Shown here one piece after another: positions 12,431 to 25,482 of a stretch of 64,000 nucleotides of DNA (positions within the stretch are counted from its first letter, which is position 1; each line of letters opens with the position of its first letter). The position numbers and the translations under genes were made by a program. The notes beneath the pieces were generated by a model. The model was not told the DNA's origin. It was given only the letters and a program-made list of their open reading frames with translations, and ran no database searches. This DNA comes from Trichopria drosophilae. Lineage: Eukaryota > Arthropoda > Insecta > Hymenoptera > Diapriidae. The stretch is taken from positions 16,969,501 through 17,033,500 of the forward strand of contig CM059582.1 in the NCBI GenBank assembly GCA_030407085.1. The letters run 5' to 3'.

Positions 12431-14990
12431 CATTTTGGAATTGCAATTTTGTTTTCTCTGTATCGTTAAAAAATCCTTAGTTGCACTTTCTCAACGATCA
12501 ACTAAAGATGCTATTCTTTAAAGTATGTTTCTTTAATATTTTTTCGTGATGTTATCAAATGTTGTTTTCCTCTAAAAACAACGTAGTCATGTATTTTTTC
12601 CTTTCATACGCTGCGTGTATTTCTCAAATTTGAATGATTAACGGGAAACTCGTGTTTAGGCAATCACTACTCGTGCGGGAAATCTCATTTTCCGCACTTG
12701 CGTAACGAAATATACTATTTTGGAATAGAATCCAGGAAAGCCACATTTTCTGAACCGTTTTTAGTACTAGGAATAATATTTCCGTAAACATCGCAACACT
12801 TAAGGGGGTTTCCCATATTTATAACAAAATATATTTTATACAGGAAAGAAGTAACACCATTACACTGTAATAATGATATGAACATTATTTAATAATCATC
12901 GGTTAAATTAGCCGTAATTACCATAGTGCTGTTATTTCTAACACTGTGCTACTACAAATTCGTCGCTATTTTCGTTTTGTGTCTCTCAGTTCTATGCAAA
13001 TATGGCTGCGGTTTTCTTTAAAAAATATGTAAATTTGGACATTTTCTTTTTCGCAATTACGATTTGGATAAATCAATCAATCTTATCAAATGCCAACCAA
13101 GTAATTTGTTTCAGAATTACATTTGGTACCTTTATTCACCCGGTAAACTCCCAAAATGACATAAGAGATATTCTACGAAATAGAGCCACTTTTTTGAATA
13201 TACTTTCACATTTTTTTAATCATCCTATATTATCATTCGATAATATAAATTTTGAATTTTAACACTTTTAAAAATTGTTATAGCTTCATTACAAAATTTT
13301 AAAGAAATCTTTCATTTGCGCATATTTTTAGTCGTATCTTTATTTATAATTTTCCCATCAATACCAGTAATAAAAAAAAATGTGTGAAAACATATTTTTA
13401 TAGGTTTTTTCACGGGCTTCCTTGTGTAAATATTTATTTTTAATTATACGTTGCCAGTCTTCGTGAAAAATCGTTTTTAGTGATTCCATTGTTATTTTAA
13501 CACCTCGGGTTAGTCAACCGTAATTCCAAAAATCATAAAAAATTATGATAATTTATGGAGAAAATCATGATATTAAAAAAAGCGTGGAGCAAAAAGGTTG
13601 AAGGTATTAAATATTGATTTTAAAAGTGCTGTTAAAAATGAAGGCCCCTAAATTGCACGTAGGTTCATACGACTTAGGGGACTACTGTCAGAAAAGTTTA
13701 ACTGCATGTAACATCGTCAATTTTCGTCGTACAAAAACGAATTTTTTGTATTTTAAATAAAGTATGAACAAGTTTTATAGGAGATACAATTCAATACGTA
13801 GACTCGCATATAATAATAGGTAATTATTAAAAATAGTACTCTATTTACGTGAAACGCCCCATAAATTAAAATGTCGTTTTTTTTTCACCTATTGACTAAC
13901 AATGAACTTCTCTGATGGGACTAAATGAATTTTTTGTTAATAACAATCAATGTGGACATCAAAACTACTGCAAGTAGTGAGAAATTAAAATTTTGTTTAT
14001 AATTATTGTAATTAATAACTGTTAATATCTAAATAAAGATTTTGAATAAAATTCAGCATAATACATTTATTTTGATAATTACCATTATGTTGATTTTGAA
14101 ATTAGGTCAAGTCCAATAAAATGCAAGGTATTAAATAAATTTATTAAAAACTAATCAAATAGAAATAATTAAAATTATTTTCGTAATTTCACAAATCTTG
14201 ATGGGTTAATGTTTACCTTTCCTAAGGATTAGATTAATTCTACTTCCTAACATTTAATGCTTTAAATAGCAGTCCACGTTTTGGAACGGAACATTTGTCA
14301 TCATTATTAACAAAAATGGCACTAGGCTAGTAGAATAAAAAATATTTATTATTCTGGAACAAAGATCATAGTGAATTTTTACAAAAAGATTTTTAAGTTA
14401 TTGAATTGCAGAATTTACAATATCGTATATTCGTATTATTTGTATTTCGTATCACTGAGGAGAAATCGACCCCGATTGAAGAAAATCATAGTCTGGAAAA
14501 CATAAACATTTATCATTGGTTAGCAGTCTATTGGAAGGATGAAAAGTGGATGAAATAGAGCAGCTAAACACTAATAATTTGTTAAAAGTTGTACTAAAGA
14601 CATAACATAGACCATGGGAGCTACTGTGATCTCAAAAAAATAAGGATTGCCATTTCGAGTGGCCCCAGAAAATGCAATTTTTAAAACATTACATAGAGAT
14701 TCGTACTTAAACCAAATTGCATTTTCTTTCTCTTTATAAGAGGAATATTTTTCGTCATCTTAGATTAAAAAATAATAAAAGTTTTTGGAAAATCTAGTAT
14801 GCAAATTCCCGGTTTCAGTAACTCATATTCGGTAGCAGGCACTCACTAAAATAACTAATACTCTACTAAATACTACCTTAAAAAATGGCAATAGGTCGAG
14901 TTATTTTTTTTAACATACCTTCTTTAAAATATATGGAAACATCTGTAATAGAATACAAACTAATTGTAAGTATTTGCTCATCAAATGTAC
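12431..14990. other. AT-rich intergenic, nothing recognised
   Basis: Very AT-rich sequence without a credible gene or sharp repeat boundary. GGGTTAATG at about 14204 resembles the right end of the TTAA-flanked family seen at 24139 and 40041, but a partner end was not found. Confidence 0.6.
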
Positions 14991-15560
14991 ATTCACTCAT
15001 GTTGATCAATGTTGAACAATTTTCTTATCGACGTTGATGTTTCAAGGTGGTGGGAGTGAGACGATTGAGATAGAGGGGGGGGGGGGTAATCTAAGATATC
15101 GAGATTACATAAAATTTGAACGACGGGTTGAAAGTTCACGGAACAAATATCTGTGGAGCATCGTCGATCAACGTTGCGATATGAATCGGTGGATCGTATA
15201 GAATCGATCTCGATATCTATTAGTCTTTCGAAAAAGACCGGTAGGGCAAATGCACATAAAAGAAAGGGAATCGTCGAGGTACTCCTCCGTATATGCACTC
15301 GCTGAGTGCATGGACGAAAGATCGATATCACAATACGGATGTATCATACGTCACGAAGTCTAAGAATGCAAGACCCTCTCCCTCTCTCCTTTTTCCCTGT
15401 CCCTCTCTCTTGCTCTGTCTCTCCTAGTCTCTCGCTTACAGATGATCGCATACGTTAAGCACACAACAAGCAATATTTGCGCAATCGATAACCCGCAAAT
15501 TTCGAAAGATCTTCGCCGACAGTCCCGACACGGATCGAACAATGACGTATAATAAATTTG
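14991..15560. other. Mixed-composition island with 12-base G run
   Basis: The block is rich in ATCGAT, GATATC and CGATC words and carries an uninterrupted run of 12 G at 15075-15086 and a pyrimidine-rich stretch at about 15370-15430. A 112-codon minus-strand frame (14993-15331) is not recognisable. Regulatory DNA is a reasonable guess but is unproven. Confidence 0.45.
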
Positions 15561-16404
15561 AAAAAACGCCTATACAAAAATTCTGAACGGCCAGTTTGAT
15601 ACGATGTTTAATTAAACCATCACTCTCGAGCAATTCCTTTGGAAGTCTTCACAGGCAATGACTAATTTATTGTAAACATTCATTGACAGACTTTTTGTAG
15701 AAACAAATAAAACAAGTAATACGAGTTAAGTTTAAGGATACTATTACAAATATTTTTTGCATCGAAATTTCAATAGGTATAATTGCAACACATGAGATTT
15801 CAGAGCGCCTACATGTAATTGAAATGAAAAATGTAGAAAATTAAGTAATTTTCCATGTTTCCTCAAAATAACAAAATGAATATCGTTAACCTCTACAGGT
15901 GGTCAGGTTACACTTATAAAAATGTATTGGTTCTTTTTTACAATTTCACAATTAATGGCTCTCTGAAAAAACGTTTGGACACATCATAAGTTAGTGTTGA
16001 GCACAAACAAGTGTTGTCTTAATCCGATACTGCAAGTATCTCTAGAAAAAAGGTTTAGGTTGAACCCAAACTTGGTTTGTACGGAACCCCAACTTTTTTC
16101 CTTGCTTGGCCGAATTTTGAATGGAAAAATTATCCTAGAAATATATTCCGAACTTCAAAAATAATAACGAATTCTATAGAAGCTCCATGAAAGTAAATGA
16201 AGTCAGTATACTCAATAAATAATGATAAAAATCTTAACGCTCGTTATCTAAACATGTTCGAATTGACGCCTGTGAAATGCTTCTAGAAGTTTGGAACTAT
16301 TTTCTATATAATTTGAAACCATATGATTGTCTTATTCTTCAAATGGCCTACATTATTGTTACCTTCAGGATTATTACACTTCATTTGTTACTAATTTCGC
16401 AGTA
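15561..16404. other. AT-rich intergenic, nothing recognised
   Basis: No gene, RNA or clear repeat seen. Confidence 0.6.
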
Positions 16405-16612
16405 CAGTAGCCCTCCCCTTATTTTAACTGCGTCCTTTATTTTAACTTTCTTTCGTCCCTTATGTTAACTTCTTCCCCTCGTGAGTTCCCCCACCATTCG
16501 CCATTTGAAAGTGGTCAAAAGAGTGCGGACTGCAACTGGGGAAGCGCTAAAATAAGGGAAGAAGCCGCCATCTTCCTTGACTCGAAAAGTTAAAATAAGG
16601 GGAGGGCCACTG
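16405..16612. mobile_element. 208-bp pogo/Tigger-like MITE, TA target site
   Basis: The left end reads CAGTAGCCCTCCCCTTATTT and the inverted right end CAGTGGCCCTCCCCTTATTT; the similarity continues through TTAACT. TA lies directly outside both ends (16403-16404 and 16613-16614). TIRs starting CAGT with a TA duplication are typical of the pogo/Tigger branch of Tc1/mariner; the assignment is by termini only. No coding capacity. Inside are further TTAACT words and a CCGCCATCTT box. Confidence 0.85.
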
Positions 16613-17678
16613 TACCATAAAACAATTATATTAGTTCCGCTTCAACACGATTAGCTCTTCAAAAAATTTGTCATGTATCTTCTTTCTAATTAAAAAAAAA
16701 CTTTTTTTCGTAAAAAAAGAATCTTCAGAAATTCTGATGAATAGTGATCCGTCATACAATAATGAACTTATTTCAACCAGTATAAGACGCACTTAAGGTC
16801 GATATTTGGTTATATTTAAACTTATCTGCAATCTCATGAAAATGTTGATCTGCTTCATGTACAGTAAATCGTGGGAACACCAAGAGGATTGGAATTAGAT
16901 CTGACTGTAATATAAATCGGTTCTGTTTTCTGTGAGTATACGACCAAATTCCATTTTTCCTTGTTACAGTTTTTGTTTTTCAAAATCCATGATTTATCCT
17001 ATACTTAAATATTCATAATTAAATTTTTTAATCAGTGTTATTTAATATTAAAAATGTCAGAGCGTAAATGAAACAAACGAACTCGCCAAGAATTATGGGT
17101 TTGAATTCATATTTCTGATCCTCAATTTCAAAATGTTTATGGAAAAAATACGGAAAATTTAGAATTGAAACGCACTAGTCTCATGAAAGCCGTAAGGTTC
17201 CTCAGGAAGACGAAATTAATTGGCTGCCCATATTTATAAGTCATGAAATTTCCTACTCGACTTCCTGGAGCAAAGCCGGTGTTTTATAAATTTTGAATCA
17301 TTGGTATTTAAAACGGAACATTTCAAATCGGGAATATTAAAAACAATGTCACCAGGAATTAGGAAAAAATTATAAAAATTCGGCACATACTGCACCTCTA
17401 ATTTCAACTGTAATTCCGTTACGAATATTTGAATAAAAACGTAAAATACCAAACAACAAATTTTCGTTTTTTTTACTGAAAACTTTACCTTAAAGTTTAG
17501 GAAACCCACCATTTATTTAAGGTTTTGCGGAAGAAAAATTGCTAAAAATGTAATTTTTGTTTTAATTCCGTCGAAATATATATATATGTTATATCGATTT
17601 TTAAAAAACAAATTTCTATGTATGTATTAGCGAATTTAAAAGAAATATTTTCTGCAGAAGGCTCTAACTGTAATCCAA
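16613..17678. other. AT-rich intergenic, nothing recognised
   Basis: No gene supported; a 92-codon minus-strand frame at 17234-17512 is low-complexity and has no family resemblance. Confidence 0.6.
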
Positions 17679-18235
17679 CCCTGGTAGAAAATCTGAACAG
17701 TTTTTATGGGCACAACCAAGAACCCAGCCAATTTTACTGCCCAAAACTTGCTTCCTAAGTTCTTGCAAGAAATTGGTGGACAAATTGTTAGTTAATGCCC
17801 ATTTTAAACCAGAGTAGCATTAACCTATCTAGATTTTGCATATTTATGGCTAGAAACTAGCAATGAAATGGGCATATATCAAAACGATCTTACTTCAATA
17901 ATAACCTACACAGTTTGGATTAAAAATATATCGCGAATATTATAACAAATGGTCCTCTAAACATCGCAATATTGATAAAATAAAAAAAAAATTAAAACGC
18001 TTAGAGATTTCAGTCTGAAAACTGGCCAATTTTTATCCGGTTTTCTACAATAACAATGCGAAAACCTATATAAACTAGTCTACTATCGAGCATGATCTCG
18101 TAGAGTTTTTGTCAATAACAAATGGCTAGATTCTGGGCAAATGGAAAACCAGCTAGAAATGTTGGCCAAAAATTGCGCAGAAACCAACAAGATTGGGCAC
18201 AAACCAGCCAAAAAATGCTCCCTTTTTCTACCAGG
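17679..18235. mobile_element. Inverted-repeat element with CCCTGGTAGAAAA ends
   Basis: The left end CCCTGGTAGAAAATCTGAAC is matched in inverse by CTTTTTCTACCAGGG at 18221-18235, and similarity extends inward with gaps (GGGCACAACCAAGAACCCAGCC against the complement of GGGCACAAACCAGCC). No clear target duplication is seen. Isolated copies of the same end occur at about 22010 (TTTTCTACCAGGG) and 25160 (CCCTGGTAGAAAT), so this is a dispersed family. Two overlapping frames near the right end (18122-18413) are repeat-derived. Confidence 0.5.
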
Positions 18236-19716
18236 GAAGTCGTTTGTTATATCGGATATGTTAGAAATGAGAGAGAAGTTGCCAAATCACTGCTTAGTAT
18301 TTTGCCTTTTTACCCAATTAACTATAGATCAAATTATTGATTCGGATCATATTCGAGAAAGGAAACGAAATTTGATTAACATTTTTTTAAAAGAAAAGTT
18401 TGAATATAACTAAATACTCACCTTATATGATATACAAAAGGGGTGAAATTCGTTCAATATTGAGATTCAGCTTTTTAAAAAGTGATCAGGTGTTTGTCCA
18501 ATAGGAAACAATTTCAAACCTCTTGTAATATACAACTTTATTTGGACAAAGGATGGTTATCAGAAAGCCGACACCTCTAAAAAGCAGTACATACAAAAGA
18601 AAATAGTAGTTTTTTTACGTGTCAGCTTTATAAAAGTCGTTTTTCTGAACAGTCGGCTTTTTGACCCGCATCCGGAGATAAGTATGCAAACTTCAATTTT
18701 GAATCAAAGATCATTAAACACATCATGATGTACTGCATTTCTCGTGATCCACATTATAGGATAATCATAATTCGAGAGCCGAAGCTATCAGAAGAAAAAG
18801 TATTGACATACTAATATGGTTTCTATTATTCTGATATTGTTCCTTTTAAAACTGTAGGTAGCACAATTTTTACTTAAACATAATATAATATGTACTTATC
18901 AGGTATAAACGAACAATTAAAAGTGACGTAAATAAGAATTGATCCCACTTAAGAATAGTATGCTGACTTCGTATTTTAAATAATGCTGCATTATGACATC
19001 ACAGTGTGTTGTACCTCATGGTAAGTCCTTAGTACGTTTTACTTAGAGAAACTCAGGATAACGGAGTAAATATTTTCTATGCATTTAATGTACCTGATTA
19101 TGTCTTGCTTTAATCCAATTTGAAGTTAGCAAACCCGTCCCTACTACATTTTTATTAATCTTGATCTCATCAAGACTGTCCATATACTATTATATCGATC
19201 GAGGTTTTCGAAGATTCAAATTATATTTTGTACTAAATTTCTATTGCAATGTTTCTAAAACGTCAAACTTTAGGCGATCCCAGAAAGTGTCGTGCGGACC
19301 GCATTGAGGTCCCCTTTCCGGCACACATTTTTCTGACGATCCATTTTTCGCAGATTACGAATCTGAACTCAAATTTTGAAAATTCCAAATGCGCTATTCA
19401 GTAAGTTCACAAAGCCTGATATGAAATAAGTTTACGTTTAAATGCAATGCTAAACGCTTCTACAGCTTCCGCTTAAATTTGATTTAAAAACATCAGCATT
19501 AGTAGGAAGGGGTATGAAATATTCATTTGGTGTTACCAAACCATAAAACGGATGCAACCTGAAGCAATTAATCCTAATTGAAAATAAGTGAACTAACTTT
19601 GGATTCAAATCAAAACAATAGGTTGTCATCATATATCGCCCATGATCTTTTGTTCTGGATTACGATATTAGCATACTGTTTTTCTAGGATTATTTTCAAT
19701 GTTATTAAGAATAGTG
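18236..19716. other. AT-rich intergenic with a narrow GC-rich patch
   Basis: Mostly featureless. At 19260-19345 an abruptly GC-richer patch contains GTGCGGACCGCATTGAGGTC; it may be a transposon scrap but was not identified. Confidence 0.5.
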
Positions 19717-19720
19717 ATGG

Positions 19721-20059
19721 CAGAGGGAACCAACTCAATACGGAATAAGGTCGTCCCGTTACGGTTGTAGTTCAGAAGGATTTTGAGTTTGATAGGTAGC
19801 GCTGCTGCTATGAAAGGAAATCGTGGAATTTTATTCTTAAACCCATTTCAAACAACAATAGAGTGTAATGTTATTTTACTTATTATTATTGAAAATGTAC
19901 AAATATCATATTTGTGTTTTGCTGTGTAAACTATAGAGTTTACCTTTTGTTTTGAACAAGGTACTTTCCTAAACTGACAGCGCCCCTATCAAACACAAAA
20001 TCCATCGGAACTACAACCGTAACGGGACAACCGTTTCTCTATTGAGTTGGCTCATCCTG
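19721..20059. mobile_element. 339-bp TIR element, CAG ends
   Basis: Left arm starts CAGAGGGAACCAACTCAAT; the inverted right arm starts CAGGATGAGCCAACTCAAT. The arms stay alignable for about 80 bases through GTCCCGTTACGGTTGTAGTTC and GTTTGATAGG. ATGG lies directly outside both ends (19717-19720 and 20060-20063) and may be a 4-bp target duplication, or chance. CAG-starting ends are seen in hAT elements, but an 8-bp duplication is not present, so the superfamily is unresolved. The middle is non-coding and AT-rich. Confidence 0.8.
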
Positions 20060-20063
20060 ATGG

Positions 20064-20499
20064 ATGAAACATCCATGTGAATTTTGATCGAATGAGTAAA
20101 ATTTCTAATCCATATGATATACTTTTTGATGTATGTTCATAAAGTCAAGAATATCATCATACCAACCTTCAATGCAACTACCTGAAGACTACTAATCATG
20201 TTACCATTAAAAAATTGTAACCAGTACTCTAGATAACCATGGATATAATTTTGGAAAATAAATACTAGATAACAATAGGTCCAGATTAAGCTACAAATCC
20301 AATTAAAAAAACCATAGCTTCTTGGAGAGTCAAACAACTTCAAGTTTGGCAAGTACCAATAACGGTACTTTTCTTATTCATATTCAAAAGTGAAATTAGC
20401 GATGCCCCAATCTTCCAATTAATATCTAAATCGAATAAATGAGTTTCACTTCTACTACATTGCCCACAATACAGCCGATTCTTGCAATAATTTCCGAAT
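20064..20499. other. AT-rich intergenic, nothing recognised
   Basis: No supported gene or repeat. Confidence 0.6.
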
Positions 20500-21255
20500 C
20501 GCGGATTCTCCAATTAACCGTGTATTAACGGGCCGGTTGGAATTCTCGGCGTTAAAAATGTCGGTACATCCGGGCGATTTCACGGAATTAGCAGATAAGT
20601 ACTCGCTAAAGTAGACTTACATAAGTGCGAGGGGGGGATCGGATCGGTTATGTTCCCCGGGTATCGGTAGGTTTTCACCGGTTCGATTTAAGAGAGCGGT
20701 GCTCCCTCTTAATTGAATTTAGAAATATATATACGTACAGGCGATTACGGAGTCGCGAGCATTTTCTCCGGGACGTGGATAGGGTCGAAAGCATTAGCGG
20801 ACGGACCTGGGCTCCTCTCGCGACCCGAGATTTCCATGCAGGGCAAAGAATGAGAAGAGGACTTTGTGTCGGACTGCATAAGAGCGGTCTCGAGGCCAAG
20901 CTTAGAGGCCTTTGCGCCGTTCGACCGCCCGATCTAAGCGAGCGAAGTGAAAGTTAGATGTGTGGGCACGGGATGCGCACGAATTCATTTTTTTGGCCTC
21001 GCTGCCATTTTTCGAGTCGCTCGCCAGTTTCCCATGTATAAGACTTAGCCTATATGGCCGGTGCGCGATCTCCCGTGCATATTCCCCACACACGTGCACC
21101 TTAGAATGTGCGATATATGTTCCCCGATGCTGTCGATGCCGTTGCCATCCACCGAACGAGGAAGCCGGCGCTCTCGACTCTTCAGACTCTCTGCCTATGA
21201 TTTATTCCCCCTTTCTGATTCAAGACATTCCACGTTTCCGCTGATTATCTTATAA
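20500..21255. other. CpG-rich island
   Basis: One of the strongest CpG islands here. Several frames are open on both strands (for example plus 20625-20957, 110 codons; plus 20960-21244), as expected in GC-rich DNA where stop codons are rare. None resembles a known family and no consistent splice-site chain was found. It may be a promoter/enhancer region or part of an unrecognised transcript. Confidence 0.5.
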
Positions 21256-22479
21256 ATCGAACCTCATCCAACCTTAACTCTATATCGGCGCGCATATTTG
21301 ACTCCACCAGGTCGATACCCACTTTTTATATTGGACATGTTGCGGGATTCAATTAGTCGGCCGATATCGAAAACTCTCGAGACGAATGACACAATTGGTT
21401 TAGTAACAATTTTAGAACAATTGTCACCGCAACTGAAACAGGAATGGAATTCTTTGTTCCCTATTTTGAAACTCAGTGGCAATACCTAGAGAATACTCCT
21501 AGCATGGCATGATGATCAGGCTAATTTTTCGTGCGATTGGTCAGGTTGGACCTAATGTATGGGTGGACCTAATGTATGCACTTCCTGTATTATTGTTTTT
21601 AGTTGATACCATTATGGCAGCGACAGTTAGCATAAAATATATTGTCAACCATTCTGAACATTACTAACCACAATGGCGTCATACAAATATAACCGTTAGA
21701 TCGAGCATGTGAAATACTCAACTGGATTTAACGACATATATAGAGGATTTGGAACATGAAGCAACCTACCAGAATAGAAGATCAGTTCACTAAATTTTGA
21801 AGCTAATGCGAAATAGAAAGTGCCACCGTTTATCGCCCATTTGATGATCCTCATCCTTTGTGTATAAGGTAGCATGCTGTTTTCCTAAAATTATCCTCAA
21901 TGTTTCTAGTCGAAATCAAACCATTTATGGGGTAAATATTAGACAGTTTATATATTCACTACGTTAAATGTGTAGGGGGAATAGATAGTGTAAGAACAAA
22001 ACGATCAGTTTTCTACCAGGGGTTAAGAAGATTATAATCTTCTATAATTATTGTTGAACATAGATCAAACACTCTTGTCAATCAGATATGAACCAAACGG
22101 AGTCCAACATGGACCATGTTTAAGCGTCCCAGAATAATGTCTTAATATTATAGCTAACTTACACAATGTATTAAGCTACTAAACTTAAATTTCAAATAAC
22201 TTTAATCTTATTATAAAAATTGATACTAAAATTTCTCTGGATTTAAGCTTCACTTTATGCTCTAATCTTAGAACTATTTCAGTAGAGTAATTGGCGTTAA
22301 CATTCCAATCAACTTCTAAATCTCTAATTAACCGATATTAACGGGAAGTGGGACGTTAGAATCCTATGATTTCTATTTAGATCAAATGAGTCAAAAGTCG
22401 ATTAAATAGGTAACGTTTGGTTGTGTTTCATTAAATATGGTGTCAAACGTTTTGATAATATCCAAGTTCTATGACGCCA
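21256..22479. other. AT-rich intergenic with a 17-bp tandem repeat
   Basis: No gene. TGGACCTAATGTATG occurs twice in tandem (21547-21561 and 21564-21578, 17-base period). TTTTCTACCAGGGG near 22010 is a solitary end of the CCCTGGTAGAAA family. Confidence 0.6.
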
Positions 22480-22555
22480 CCCGAGTAGAAATTTATTACG
22501 GCCCGGATCAAAAGCGTTACACCCTGATCAGGGCCTGAACAAATTTTTGCTCGGG
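22480..22555. mobile_element. 76-bp CCCGAG foldback element, copy 1
   Basis: The left arm CCCGAGTAGAAATTTATTAC pairs with the complement of the right arm, which reads CCCGAGCAAAAATTTGTTCA when inverted. The centre carries CCTGATCAGGGCC. The unit is almost entirely stem. Two related copies lie at 25483-25569 and 30246-30327, so this is a dispersed family. No clear target duplication. Confidence 0.85.
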
Positions 22556-24134
22556 CATAAATGTCACTTCAACGGAACTCTAAACGTTTAAACATTTTGT
22601 TTATTATAAATCACACAATTGATTATATGTGGTGAAAGAAACTGATCTAGGTAATAAACGTAACATATATACACTGAAGCAAAGATTTATTTACTTTTAA
22701 AAAGGATTCCCTGAGAGGTATCTTTTGAGATTGGTTCAATATTGACGAAGGCTTGATCCGGCAATTACATTTCTCGGCTTATTCAGTACTTCTGGTTATT
22801 ATTTGATCAGACTCTGATCAAGATCCAATAAGATATGTTTTATCAGGATTTGATCCTGCATCGACGTACGATTTAAATCAGGTATTAATAAAACATCAGG
22901 ATATGAGGCATGAACAGGTATTAATTTATTGTTTTTTATTCTAAAGATCACCATCATAAAGTGCAATATAAACTATGAAACCTCATCAGTGACGTTAAAT
23001 ATAAGATTAACATTCCATTGACGAGCAGAATGCTAATTTTCTATTCGACATAATATTGGATTGTGGTATTATAGACTGTTGGACAAAATGTTCTTGGTAT
23101 GTATTAGAGGGAGCATACAAAATGAACAATCAAAATTGATTGTGTATTTGATGATACTTATCAAATGTTTCTTTCGAATCTAAAGTTTGCACTCGGCTGT
23201 CCTACTAAATCTTTGTTAATCATCAATATGAGCCAAACATTCTAGGTACATAAATTAATCCTTTATGTATAATAACAGGCGTTAACAAAATAAAAGGGGG
23301 ATAGGAATCATGAATAGATTTACCCACAATTGAACAACAGTATACTAAAGTTGGATTTTAATGAAACACATCAAGTCAATACCGATAGTTTATGACCTCA
23401 TGAACCGTTCGTGTTACGTGTGCGCGTAGGACTTATTACTATACAGCTATTCTCTTTAAATATTATCCATAACATTCTCAAGAATGTGCATGACCTTTGA
23501 TTAAGTACCCATGTAAATTTTGAGCATGCCTAGAACTAATATAATTCAACAGATTGCCTATCATTCATTTTCATCCAATCAACAATAATATGGTACCAAT
23601 CCTAAATTTAACGTATCCTAAAATTCCTAGCCTTATGATGTAATTAGGAATAATGTTTTATAGGATTCTGATCGAGATCCAATAAAGTTCATCTTGTTAG
23701 TACTTTGAATATATGCTAGATCGGATAAATATTTTAGTACTAATCTAGAATAATTCGTTATTTATATAACAAAATTTAATGTTACGGTTGTGAAACCACT
23801 TAGTCTTTATCAAAGATTGGAGTTTTGACATTACCTTATGGAAACTTTGTAAGTTTTTCTCTAAAAAACAGCGTGATTTGACGTGATTTGATAGTCGAAA
23901 ATCAGAAGAGAAACTTGTTCTTGACAATTTTCTTATTATCCGACATTTTTTTAATTTACAAAATTTAACATTCTCAAGAAAGTGCCTATTATATTATCAC
24001 AATTTCGTTATCAACCCACAAAATGTGCAGATGCTAATGATATTTTTCGATAGCCATTTTGAGTTTAAAAAATCTGATCAAGATCAATGTAAATAAAGTT
24101 TTATGAATTATAGGTTGATAAAAAATGAACTGCT
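22556..24134. other. AT-rich intergenic with GATCAAGATCCAATAA words
   Basis: No gene. The phrase TCTGATC(A/G)AGATCCAATAA recurs at about 22805 and 23668, and a weaker form at 24075 (TCTGATCAAGATCAATG), suggesting old dispersed repeats. Confidence 0.5.
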
Positions 24135-24138
24135 TTAA

Positions 24139-24816
24139 CTGATTAATGCCCAACTCGACCAAAATTTTGGGTTAAATTTATCCTTTAATTTGTTTTCATT
24201 AAAATGATGTTAGACGTTGTCCCAAAACAAAATACGTTTTCTGCAGGTTTCGAGTTCGATCTTTCCGAATCCGATGTCAAATTGGGAAAATACCACTCTA
24301 CTAAAACTGACTTTACACTATTAATAAAAAGTACAAAATAAATTAGTTTATAAAAAATTTCGATATGGGTCCAAAAAATATATTGCTCCGGAATTTTAAG
24401 ACTTACATTCGAAAGATTTATATAAATAAAAAAAAAAACACTTTTATCCTTATTCAATTTTCATAAAAGTACGTTTTTAAGGAGTTATAACAATATTGTC
24501 TTATCAATATTGTCTGAAAAATGCAACTTTATAAAAGTACCGACGACCGCATTGGAAGATTTTAAGTGATAAATTAGTGATCGAAATAAAATCCATCATT
24601 TGTACAATAATCTACATGTAAAAATAGTATTTTTGGGGGAAAAAATGGTGAAAAATTATTATTAGTAGTGTTTTTTTCCATATTTTAACATCGGTTTCGA
24701 ATGTACCCGAAACCTGTAGAAACACACATTTGGGAATAACTTCCCGCTTCATTTTCATAAAAAAAATTGAAGGATGAATTTAATTCAAAATTTTAGTCAA
24801 GTTGGTCAGTAATGGG
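24139..24816. mobile_element. 678-bp TTAA-flanked element with long inverted repeats
   Basis: TTAA lies directly outside both ends (24135-24138 and 24817-24820). The arms, reading inward CTGATTAATGCCCAACTCGACC and, inverted on the right, CCCATTACTGACCAACTTGACT, stay alignable for about 150 bases (through AAAATTTTG, AAATTTATCCTT, GCAGGTTTCG). TTAA duplication with CCC-type ends is the hallmark of piggyBac-type insertion (Kolobok and Sola3 are alternatives). There is no transposase frame, so it is non-autonomous. Arm divergence suggests moderate age. Confidence 0.8.
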
Positions 24817-24999
24817 TTAATGTTTTCGGCCATGATGATAACAAACAATTTTATTTTAGTGATTGACGTATGGTGAACAATCTTCATTGAACATATTAAT
24901 CATGTTTACTTTTCATTTTTGGACGGATGATTCAGAGAATTTAAATTACCTTCTTCACAACCCAACAACGCAAATGCACCGAACTTCAATTGATAACTA

Positions 25000-25294
25000 C
25001 ACTGAAAACATAATCAGTAATATTGAGTAATTAAGTGGTTGCAAAGAACCTAAATATTTAGTCGTCATTCTGATAACGATTGAACAAAATTTAATCATTT
25101 CAACTAATCTGCAGTTAAAATCAATCAATATTTAGGTGTAAGCTTACAACAACATATTCCCTGGTAGAAATGAACATATTTTTATTACAATTCTTGTATA
25201 ACATTCTTATTTACCATGTTAAAGGTATAGGGGAACTGGCCAGTCTAAGAAGAAATGGACAAATGTCTACCTTGCTACATTTTTTTTCTGAGTG
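25000..25294. mobile_element. 295-bp TA-flanked MITE, CACTGAAAAC ends
   Basis: Left end CACTGAAAACATAATCAG and inverted right end CACTCAGAAAAAAAATG share the terminal CACT(G/C)-A-rich pattern; TA lies outside both ends (24998-24999, 25295-25296). Inverted similarity is short (about 12 bases). A solitary CCCTGGTAGAAAT end lies inside near 25160. Related CACTSAAAAAAAT ends bound the 2.1-kb element at 37374-39453. Confidence 0.55.
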
Positions 25295-25482
25295 TATATA
25301 ATACTAGAAATTGTTCTTTACATTTGATATTTATGAATCCTAACTAGGGTGTGCTGAAAGACCGTATTCGAAAGTTATTTTTTATATTAAACTGAAACGA
25401 AGATAGTTACTAAAAAATCAAACGCAAATAATACAGAAATGTAAGGATTTCAATTGTACGATTAAGTTCGCATTCATAAAAT

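Noticed and set aside
20625..20957. 110-codon plus-strand frame in a CpG island
   Set aside because: Open frames on both strands are expected at this composition; no start context, splice chain or family support.
22010..25172. CCCTGGTAGAAA-type ends at both sides of a 3.1-kb segment
   Set aside because: The two ends face outward rather than inward, so they do not bound one element.
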